Position numbers and translations under genes: made by a program. The notes under the pieces are model-generated. The model was not told the DNA's origin and did no database searches. It saw only the letters and a program-made list of their open reading frames with translations. Below are positions 6,909 to 12,709 of a DNA stretch of 13,479 bases, one piece after another. Numbering within the stretch: position 1 is the first letter of the stretch; every line of letters begins with the position of its first letter. The stretch comes from CAYLXU01 sp964388055 (GTDB lineage: Bacteria; Patescibacteriota; Minisyncoccia; UBA6257; JACRHW01): positions 1-13,479 of the forward strand of contig CAYLXU010000019.1 of the NCBI GenBank assembly GCA_964388055.1, read 5' to 3'.

Positions 6909-7868
6909 TTAAAGTCTTCCAAATTTATCCTTCTTTTTTGATTCCCCGTCAGAACGTGGTTTCTTGCGAACGGTCTTAAGCGCCTCATACACCGTCTCAA
7001 CCTGATCCGCACGTTGCCGACCTTCAATTTCCTTTCGAAAATCTGCTTCTTTCTCCGTCTCGGTAGCAAGGATTCCAAAAATAACATCTACAACTCGTGC
7101 CGCTTCCGGAAGGCTTGCAATATGATCTGCCCCAACCAGTTTTACCCAAGCATCATACACCGCACGAGTTGTCTCATCTATAGAGTTTCGTCCACTTGAT
7201 GACCTGTACGGCTTATGAATAAGGTAAACCGCGAAACGCTGCTTCAATTCTTCAAAAACCTCTTTCGTACTCATCCGTCTCTGGAGGGTAACACCAACAA
7301 CTTCACGAGCCTTTTCAATGGCAACAAATTCATATGGATGTTCATCGCCAATAAAAATAATAATGGGCTTAGCATTTTCGGGCATATCACAGTTCCGTGC
7401 AAAGTACAATGCAGCAAGCTCATAGCTTTCAGCAATGCCAGTACCCCCGCCACCCTCAATAAAAAGCTCCTGGATACGCTGAAGCATTTTTTCCCGATCC
7501 TGTTCAAATGGTCTTATCTGTAGAGGATATCTGTCGGAACAATATGCATCTCCGACAGCAGCCCAACACACTCCAGCGTCCTCACCGAGATACTCCGTCT
7601 TAAGTTCATGAACGAGGTAAGGAAGTTTTCGAAACATTTCTGCAGGCCACTCACCCATTGAACCAGTAACATCAGAAACAATAATAAGCGGCCTCGCACT
7701 CCGTGTTTTTACCTTTTTTTCTAAAATATCCCTTTTCTGGGACGTGGGCGACCTTCTCTCCTCAGCTCGCGCCCGTTCAGCTCTATCCTCATATACGCTT
7801 CGTGCTTCACGAAAATCGTGAGTAGGTACCCAAGATGACGACCGATCATAGTCTGATGATTCTGACAT
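6909..7868 (-). CDS. vWA domain protein with C-terminal KFGRL tail (copy 3)
   Basis: 319 residues. An N-terminal charged stretch (about 1-58) precedes a von Willebrand A domain. The MIDAS start is IIVSDVTGSMG (62-72; Asp66, Thr68, Ser70, a D-x-T-x-S variant). The segment GGGGTGIAESYE (139-150) is where the MIDAS Thr normally sits, and IGDE (173-176) supplies the later Asp. The tail is Lys-rich and ends KFGRL. vWA domains bind protein partners through Mg. No signal peptide or membrane segment is present, so it should be cytosolic. The start ATG at 7866-7868 has AAGGAGG six bases upstream; the open frame extends 20 codons further, but those codons fall in the promoter and leader. It heads a vWA-PK unit with its own promoter. 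Confidence 0.85.
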   Translation of the reverse strand: MSESSDYDRSSSWVPTHDFREARSVYEDRAERARAEERRSPTSQKRDILEKKVKTRSARPLIIVSDVTGSMGEWPAEMFRKLPYLVHELKTEYLGEDAGVCWAAVGDAYCSDRYPLQIRPFEQDREKMLQRIQELFIEGGGGTGIAESYELAALYFARNCDMPENAKPIIIFIGDEHPYEFVAIEKAREVVGVTLQRRMSTKEVFEELKQRFAVYLIHKPYRSSSGRNSIDETTRAVYDAWVKLVGADHIASLPEAARVVDVIFGILATETEKEADFRKEIEGRQRADQVETVYEALKTVRKKPRSDGESKKKDKFGRL

Positions 7869-7919
7869 AGCGGCCTCCTTTTCAAAGAGCTTAATACCCT
7901 TATATGGGGTACCGCTGAA

Positions 7920-7948
7920 ACTATACAAGATGAAGCATCTTAGGTCAA
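7920..7948 (-). promoter_or_regulatory. Promoter with palindromic operator in the spacer, for vWA copy 3
   Basis: On the minus strand, TTGACC (7943-7948), 17 bp, TATAGT (7920-7925). The spacer contains the perfect inverted repeat AAGATG-CTT-CATCTT (7927-7941). A palindrome lying between -35 and -10 is a classic regulator site, for either a repressor or a MerR-type activator. The leader of about 45 nt contains a second dyad, TACCC-N7-GGGTA. The regulator is not identified. Confidence 0.65.
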
Positions 7949-7960
7949 ATCTCCACCAAA

Positions 7961-7994
7961 AATAGAAATCCCTCGACCAAGCTCGAGGGATTTT
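7961..7994 (-). terminator. Terminator after the PurA-like gene
   Basis: A perfect 11-bp stem, AAATCCCTCGA / TCGAGGGATTT (7966-7976 with 7983-7993), with a 6-nt loop, directly after the TAA stop of the PurA-like gene. On the minus strand it is followed by CTATTTTT; on the plus strand it is followed by T residues as well. Confidence 0.85.
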
Positions 7995-9446
7995 TTATAC
8001 TACGATTTTTCCATCTGATCGTGGATTTACGGAAACAATTTCGATGGGCACACCAAGCCCGTCCTCACTCTCTAAAAAATTAACATAATTACGTGTCTGA
8101 AGTGGCAAACCCCTCCACTCCTCCACGCATGAAATATCTCTCTGCCACCCTGAAAAAACAAGCACTCCTTTTGGTTTCGATCTCGCAAGAACCGTGGTCA
8201 ACCAATCATTCTCAAGCAGTTCTAAACCTGGTTTGCTAGTAAACCCAAAAATCTCCGCCCTTTCCTTTCCCAACACTTTCCACGCAAGACACTCTCGTGC
8301 TTTTTTAAGCACTTTCAAATCTCCAACGTACTCATATGACGTAACCACCTTAATCTCGCTTAATGTGCTCAACTGATCCAAATTGGTAAGAACAAGTGAA
8401 TCCACCCCATCGTTAATAAGAATCCCGTAACGGGCAAGAATAAGATCAAACCACCCCACGCGAAATGCACCCTGCCACCGATTTTCCTTATTATATTCAT
8501 CACACAACACATTTCGGAGCGTATCGTCTTCTGTAGGAAGTGGTCCTGCCCCGTGCCTATGTGCATAAGGACGCATAATTCCGACTTTTGTAAATGGAAG
8601 CTCGGGTCCTTGTTTCAAGATATCCTGAATATTGTGAAAAGTGGATCGTGTCTTTGTAACGTATGGCGTCGTGCCAAATCTCGAGTCCAGAAGCGCCCCT
8701 TGCGCACCTTCAAAAATCACAGGGACACGACACAGTGCAGCGCTGTGAAGAACATTCGTGTCAGTTTCCACCTCAAATGGATAATCCTGAATCAACGATT
8801 CATAGAGAGCGCAAAGCGGTTCGATTCTTGTACGATTCTCAAAATATTCATACACATCTCGCATTTCTTGAGACGGATGTCTCTCCAAAAGCTCCTTCGC
8901 AATGCCTAATTTAATTTCTCGCAATGCACGCACTTTTGCCCTCAATTCAACTGGATTAAAAATATCCGCTACAGTAAAAGAAATCCCCAACGCTCGATCT
9001 CTCACTGTCTCTCCGACACCCATTCCACACGATCCAAAACGTGAAGTCCCTCGGCCTATCTCACTCATCTGGCACACCATCTTCTGCATGGGTGTCACCA
9101 CATGTGCCCTTGGATCTATGATCAGATTCTCAAAAACTTGTAAGACGCCCTTCTCTTGCAATGCTTTCCCCTCGGCAACCAAATTTTCAAGCTCAACTAA
9201 CATCTCGCGCGATAAAAGTGTTCGTGCCCCCATGGGTCCCAAACTTCCAGACCCAAACTGCGCAAAACAATGCCACACACCATCCGATGTCACCACATTG
9301 TGCGCCGCCTGGGGACCCCCATTATAACGAACAATGAGTGGTGGCTGACCACACAGCACACTTTCTGCCTCAGACATAAAATCAACTGTTGTTCCCTTCC
9401 CCGCGTCACCAAATCCGATGTCACATATTACAACCGCGTTACCCAT
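7995..9446 (-). CDS. Divergent adenylosuccinate synthetase-like GTPase (PurA paralogue)
   Basis: 483 residues, longer than usual PurA (about 430). The fold is recognisable from GFGDAGKG (11-18, catalytic-type Asp14 kept, Glu of GDEGKG now Ala), YNGGPQAAHN (41-50, His49 kept, usual GGHNAGHT altered), FEGAQGALLD (245-254), RHGAGPLPTE (297-306), RVGWFD (329-334), TNLD (354-357, for TKLD) and a PurA-like C-terminal strand. PurA joins IMP and aspartate using GTP. Key substrate contacts have changed: the IMP-phosphate loop is GSCGMGVG with the distal Arg (Arg143 in E. coli) replaced by Gly, and the aspartate loop GATTGRRRR is replaced by RWQGAF. It therefore probably ligates or phosphorylates a different nucleotide or acid. 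Start is the ATG at 9444-9446 because GGAGG lies 6 nt upstream. It begins 17 nt after the PK-like copy 2 stop, in one operon. Confidence 0.82.
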   Translation of the reverse strand: MGNAVVICDIGFGDAGKGTTVDFMSEAESVLCGQPPLIVRYNGGPQAAHNVVTSDGVWHCFAQFGSGSLGPMGARTLLSREMLVELENLVAEGKALQEKGVLQVFENLIIDPRAHVVTPMQKMVCQMSEIGRGTSRFGSCGMGVGETVRDRALGISFTVADIFNPVELRAKVRALREIKLGIAKELLERHPSQEMRDVYEYFENRTRIEPLCALYESLIQDYPFEVETDTNVLHSAALCRVPVIFEGAQGALLDSRFGTTPYVTKTRSTFHNIQDILKQGPELPFTKVGIMRPYAHRHGAGPLPTEDDTLRNVLCDEYNKENRWQGAFRVGWFDLILARYGILINDGVDSLVLTNLDQLSTLSEIKVVTSYEYVGDLKVLKKARECLAWKVLGKERAEIFGFTSKPGLELLENDWLTTVLARSKPKGVLVFSGWQRDISCVEEWRGLPLQTRNYVNFLESEDGLGVPIEIVSVNPRSDGKIVV

Positions 9447-9463
9447 GCCCATCCTCCTCTCTC

Positions 9464-10354
9464 TTACGCTCGCAATGCGCCAAGCACTCGTATAGCATTT
9501 CTGAAGGAATTTCCTTGAAAACATAACGTATCTCCAAGCATAAAGTTCCTATAACGAAGTCTTTTCATAAGTTCCATGTCAGATATGTCTGCAAGAGAAA
9601 CATTATCCGATTCTTCTAGTGAGGAAAGAATTTGGGACGCAAGAATAGCGTTTTTGTCTCTTGAAATAATCTTTTTTGTCGCCTCAATAATACCTGCCTT
9701 ATCCTCTCCAAGCTGGATAAAAAGATCGTCCCGTGCTGCCATAAGTGTCACTGATTGCTTCATGCGAGAATATACCGTGTCTACAAAACGCAAACCACGT
9801 TGAGACTCAATCTTTGCTACCACCATTGCTTCAGGATCAATCGCAAGAAGTTCCTGTACATCATCTTCTTTCTCCACGAAAGAAAGCATGTAATTGTGTA
9901 TCCCCAATTTCTTCGCTGCTTCAATGTATTCAACATCGCCTTCCGTAAGGAATCCTTCGATTTCTAAAGATGGATCCAAAATACCAACTGGCTCACCAGC
10001 ACCAACCACTCGCACCGGACGTTTGCTCAAAATAAGCTTATTGCCATCGACAATCTCAACAATCTCGGAAACACAGTCCTTAAAAAAAATAGGAACAGGA
10101 AGATTAACTTTAATCCTTCTGCTAATCTCCACAAATGCATAAGGAAGGTATGCGAACTTAGTGATACGCAACTGCCTCGTTTTAAGATCAACCCAAAGAG
10201 GCTTAGACCCGCACTCACGCTGCAGACGCGCAAGTACCTCATTGCGCGATTCACCAATAGGCATTACCGTATTAAATCGGAGTCCGGCCACAAGAGGGTT
10301 TCCAACAATTTCATCCCGGTGAGATACATATGGAGGAAGTGTCGCAATCAACAT
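9464..10354 (-). CDS. Pyruvate-kinase-like TIM-barrel protein lacking the C-terminal domain (copy 2)
   Basis: A paralogue of the protein at 5752-6840, shorter at 296 residues. Conserved landmarks are GLRFN (24-28), VDLKTRQLRI (55-64, Asp56 and Arg63), a B-domain-like segment (about 75-130) ending ILDPSLEIEG, AKIESQRG (180-187, Lys181 and Glu183), AARDDL (206-211, metal Asp210, Gly of RGDL replaced by Asp), ASQIL for ATQML, ADISDM, and FMLGDTLCFQG matching VMLSGETAKGK. The C-terminal allosteric domain of pyruvate kinase is absent. Start is ATG 10352-10354, preceded by GGAAAGGGG; the frame stays open 16 codons further upstream, but those overlap a hairpin. It lies between a vWA gene and the PurA-like gene, whose ribosome binding site directly follows its stop. 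Catalytic activity is uncertain. Confidence 0.8.
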   Translation of the reverse strand: MLIATLPPYVSHRDEIVGNPLVAGLRFNTVMPIGESRNEVLARLQRECGSKPLWVDLKTRQLRITKFAYLPYAFVEISRRIKVNLPVPIFFKDCVSEIVEIVDGNKLILSKRPVRVVGAGEPVGILDPSLEIEGFLTEGDVEYIEAAKKLGIHNYMLSFVEKEDDVQELLAIDPEAMVVAKIESQRGLRFVDTVYSRMKQSVTLMAARDDLFIQLGEDKAGIIEATKKIISRDKNAILASQILSSLEESDNVSLADISDMELMKRLRYRNFMLGDTLCFQGNSFRNAIRVLGALRA

Positions 10355-10377
10355 CTCTTCACACCCCTTTCCAAGGA

Positions 10378-10419
10378 ATAAGAAAATGAGCTCGCCGGAC
10401 ATGAATTTCCAACGAGCCC
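10378..10419 (-). terminator. Hairpin between vWA (copy 2) and PK-like copy 2
   Basis: On the minus strand GGGCTCG (10413-10419) pairs with CGAGCTC (10388-10394), including one G-U pair, with an inner GGA/TCC stem, followed by ATTTTCTTATT. The T-tract is imperfect. It occupies the same place as the hairpin at 6852-6906, so a conserved attenuator or processing site is likely rather than a full terminator. Confidence 0.5.
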
Positions 10420-10428
10420 TTCATTTAA

Positions 10429-11463
10429 CTACAGCCTTCCAAGCTTTCCTTGCCCATTTTTCTTTTTAAGAGAATTTTTGGATTTTTTCTCCACGCCCCC
10501 ATCCACCGTTTCGGTGCCTTTCTCCTTTTTCTTCCTTGGACGATCCAAAAGGTTCCTACTACGGGCAAGTTCTGTGAGCGCAACCTCAACCTCTTTAATT
10601 CTTGCCTCGCTTTGTGGCTCAAACTTAGTACCACCAAGGTCAGTTGGACGATTTCGGATATCATCAAGATATTCAGGCAGAGATCTGGCCCCGCTTGCAA
10701 GCGCGATCACACCCAACGTGATGTCACCAATCGCTACATCTTGCGGGAGAGGAATTACATTTTCTTTGCCCAACACGTTTTCCCATTGTTGTTGAATCAT
10801 TTGATTCTCATAGCCTCTCGGATACTCTCTCCGGATAAGAAAAACATTGCCGCTAAATTTCTCCTTAAGCGCCTGAAATACCTTTGTCGCATTAGTACCC
10901 ACGTGTTCACCACCAAAATGCTCACGAAGCTCTCTCGAAGAAAGTGCTTCTCGGAAACCCTCATCACCAGTAAAAAGGAAGATTGGGGTCGTAGCCCCTC
11001 GCATTTCTAGCTGCTTGAGATAGAAGTATGCCATCATTTCATAAGATTCCTTCGCCTGACCCCCACCATTTCCCTCAAGCCACAACCTCGTAAGCCACTC
11101 ATCAAGACTCCTGACAACGGAGAAATCCGCCACCTGAAGAGGTGCCTGATCTGATACCACATCACCGATCGCTGCAAGACTCATCTGTGCGTCTTTAAGA
11201 TATTCTTGTCGGGCAAGTTCTCCTGCAATCATGGGCATCTTATCAAAAATAATCTTCGGAAGATTACCCATGGATCCGGTCACATCAAACGCAAAAACTA
11301 CAGGACTCGAACAACTTGAACGAAGCACCCTATCTTGAGTACGGGTTGCAGCATTCTGACGAGATTGAACAAACGCCTGCTCAGACACGCTCGAATAACC
11401 AGAACTTCCTCGATAGTTTGTAGGGGTTACATCACGATCATAGTATGATCCACCACCACCCAT
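10429..11463 (-). CDS. vWA domain protein with C-terminal KLGRL tail (copy 2)
   Basis: 344 residues. The N-terminus is Gly/Tyr/Ser-rich (MGGGGSYYDRDV) and probably disordered to about residue 50. The vWA domain shows FAFDVTGSMG (57-66; Asp60, Thr62, Ser64), GNGGGQAKESYE (131-142) and TGDE (165-168). After the domain comes a helical region, then a Lys/Gly tail ending GKLGRL. It is predicted cytosolic, with no signal peptide or membrane helix. The start ATG (11461-11463) follows GGAGG by 9 nt, and the leader is identical to that of the neighbouring vWA gene. It is the first gene of the vWA-PK-PurA operon. By analogy with other vWA-enzyme pairs it may act as a scaffold or Mg-dependent binding partner for the enzymes; this is inference. 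Confidence 0.85.
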   Translation of the reverse strand: MGGGGSYYDRDVTPTNYRGSSGYSSVSEQAFVQSRQNAATRTQDRVLRSSCSSPVVFAFDVTGSMGNLPKIIFDKMPMIAGELARQEYLKDAQMSLAAIGDVVSDQAPLQVADFSVVRSLDEWLTRLWLEGNGGGQAKESYEMMAYFYLKQLEMRGATTPIFLFTGDEGFREALSSRELREHFGGEHVGTNATKVFQALKEKFSGNVFLIRREYPRGYENQMIQQQWENVLGKENVIPLPQDVAIGDITLGVIALASGARSLPEYLDDIRNRPTDLGGTKFEPQSEARIKEVEVALTELARSRNLLDRPRKKKEKGTETVDGGVEKKSKNSLKKKNGQGKLGRL

Positions 11464-11526
11464 AGAAGTAAACCTCCTTCATGTGTGTTGTGGGTTATCA
11501 ATGACCCGACCATTAATTACCATTTT
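11453..11526. repeat. 74-bp perfect direct repeat, copy A (promoter to start of vWA copy 2)
   Basis: Identical over 74 bases to 12587-12660. It covers the -10 box, the leader, the Shine-Dalgarno sequence (GGAGG) and the first codons (Met-Gly-Gly-Gly). On the minus strand it includes a near-perfect 16-bp dyad, GGGTCATTGATAACCC (11492-11507), near the expected transcription start. Confidence 0.95.
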
Positions 11527-11542
11527 TGTACACTTGTGTCAA
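11514..11542 (-). promoter_or_regulatory. Promoter of the vWA-PK-PurA operon
   Basis: TTGACA (11537-11542), 17 bp, TAATTA (11514-11519) on the minus strand. The TTGACA and 17-bp spacing recur exactly at the sister promoter 1.1 kb away, although the spacer bases differ, which supports the call. TTTTGTACA occurs twice on the plus strand, on either side of the -35. The expected leader is about 44 nt. Confidence 0.7.
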
Positions 11543-11553
11543 TTTTGTACAAA

Positions 11554-11576
11554 CAAAAAACCCGCGTTTCGCGGGT
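11554..11576 (-). terminator. Terminator of vWA copy 1
   Basis: CCCGCG-AAA-CGCGGG followed by six T residues on the minus strand (arms 11561-11566 and 11570-11575), 14 nt after the vWA stop codon. Confidence 0.9.
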
Positions 11577-11589
11577 GTGTTATTAGACT

Positions 11590-12597
11590 CTACAGCCTTC
11601 CCAACTTTTCTTCCTTCTTCTTTTTCTCTGGCTTTGAGACCTGCTTCTTCTTTTCCCCATCAGACCGAGAGGGTTTCGATTTAAGAGAGTTTGAAAAATC
11701 TTTTACGGCCTCACGGACGGCGTCTGCAACGTCCTGACCAGACTTTTCACTGATAATCCCAAGACCTTCCTCGAGAGTAACAGTCCCCTCATTCAAACCA
11801 ATCAAAAGTGCCATTGTTTCACAGATCGTGTCTGGCCTCTCAAGATAAATGACAAGCTCTCCACCGCCAAGTGTCTGGACCCAAGTATCACGCAACCACC
11901 TCTCTCTGTAGTTGGATGATCCTTTGGGAACAAAATGAAATACATGATACTTCTCCCTGAGCTGTCCAACGACTTCCCCAAGAGGAATGTCGCCCTGAAT
12001 AGTCTTTCCAAAAACCGCTTTTACTTCTCCCTTTTTCACCCTACCGTAAGGAGCTTCGTCGCCAATACTAAAATAATAGCCCTTTCTCCCACGCTTTTCA
12101 AAACAATCAATCGAGGTAAGATTGGCCCCCGCAAAGAAACCTAGCTCGTATGATTCAGTATTCTGCCCTCCACCACCCTTTTCAAGATAAACAAGAGAGA
12201 GCTGTTCTACAATTCTATTGTCAGATTCAAACTGGGTAATTTGCATCGGCACAGAATCGCAAGTGGCATCACCTACCGCAAGAAAAAGCATCTGTGGATC
12301 CCGAATAAATTTGCTGTTGAGCAAGAGATTCATTAAGTTTCCCAAGGCATCTCGAATGGTCACAACAACTCCCGCCATCGATCCGGTAACATCAAGAGCA
12401 GTAATAATGGCATTTGATTCAGGATGCTCTTCACTGTCACGACTCTCACGAAATTCTTTAATCTTTTTTGGATCAAGCAAATCATTTGCACGTCGTTCAG
12501 ATGCTGGCCTCGAAGCCACATCCTTACTATAGGCAAACGCAGCGCCACCCCGAGGTGCCCTACTATAAGCATCATCATCCCAGTAGCCACCACCCAT
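11590..12597 (-). CDS. vWA domain protein with C-terminal KLGRL tail (copy 1)
   Basis: 335 residues, paralogous to the proteins at 10429-11463 and 6909-7868. The Gly/Tyr/Asp-rich start (MGGGYWDDDAYS) and charged linker precede a vWA domain with ALDVTGSMAG (67-76; Asp69, Thr71, Ser73), GGGGQNTESYE (141-151) and IGDEAPYG (178-185). The C-terminal stretch has alternating Lys and Glu and ends EKLGRL. It stands alone between its own promoter and terminator, so unlike the other two it is not followed by an enzyme gene. The start ATG is set by GGAGG 9 nt upstream. It is predicted cytosolic. The precise role is unknown. Confidence 0.85.
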   Translation of the reverse strand: MGGGYWDDDAYSRAPRGGAAFAYSKDVASRPASERRANDLLDPKKIKEFRESRDSEEHPESNAIITALDVTGSMAGVVVTIRDALGNLMNLLLNSKFIRDPQMLFLAVGDATCDSVPMQITQFESDNRIVEQLSLVYLEKGGGGQNTESYELGFFAGANLTSIDCFEKRGRKGYYFSIGDEAPYGRVKKGEVKAVFGKTIQGDIPLGEVVGQLREKYHVFHFVPKGSSNYRERWLRDTWVQTLGGGELVIYLERPDTICETMALLIGLNEGTVTLEEGLGIISEKSGQDVADAVREAVKDFSNSLKSKPSRSDGEKKKQVSKPEKKKKEEKLGRL

Positions 12598-12660
12598 AGA
12601 AGTAAACCTCCTTCATGTGTGTTGTGGGTTATCAATGACCCGACCATTAATTACCATTTT
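12587..12660. repeat. 74-bp perfect direct repeat, copy B (promoter to start of vWA copy 1)
   Basis: The second copy of the repeat at 11453-11526, with no difference in 74 bases. Sequence diverges immediately on both sides, inside the coding region after four codons and inside the promoter spacer. This suggests recent duplication or gene conversion, or strong constraint on the leader. Confidence 0.95.
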
Positions 12661-12676
12661 CAGATATACGTGTCAA
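12648..12676 (-). promoter_or_regulatory. Promoter of vWA copy 1
   Basis: TTGACA (12671-12676), 17 bp, TAATTA (12648-12653) on the minus strand. The -35 immediately follows the T-run of the upstream terminator. The dyad GGGTCATTGATAACCC (12626-12641) at the expected start point may be an operator or a leader hairpin. Confidence 0.7.
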
Positions 12677-12703
12677 CGAAAAAACTCGACGCGTTGTCGA
12701 GCT
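12677..12703 (-). terminator. Terminator of the NadD-like gene
   Basis: CTCGAC-AACGC-GTCGAG followed by six T residues on the minus strand (arms 12685-12690 and 12696-12701), a few bases after the stop codon. Confidence 0.9.
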
Positions 12704-12709
12704 TTCTTG

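Noticed and set aside
7995..9446. Housekeeping purA or phage purZ
   Set aside because: The aspartate- and IMP-binding loops are altered and the protein is long, which argues against ordinary PurA. The GDxGKG Asp is retained and there are no phage genes nearby, which argues against PurZ.
10450..11010. Plus-strand open frame of 186 codons opposite vWA copy 2
   Set aside because: It lies wholly antisense to a gene with clear vWA motifs, has no ribosome binding site I can see, and its translation is low-complexity and matches no family I recognise.
5752..12597. A standard tellurite-resistance (ter) operon
   Set aside because: vWA proteins with enzymes recall ter systems, but no TerC, TerD, TerB, ATP-grasp, HAD or phosphoribosyltransferase gene is present in the window.
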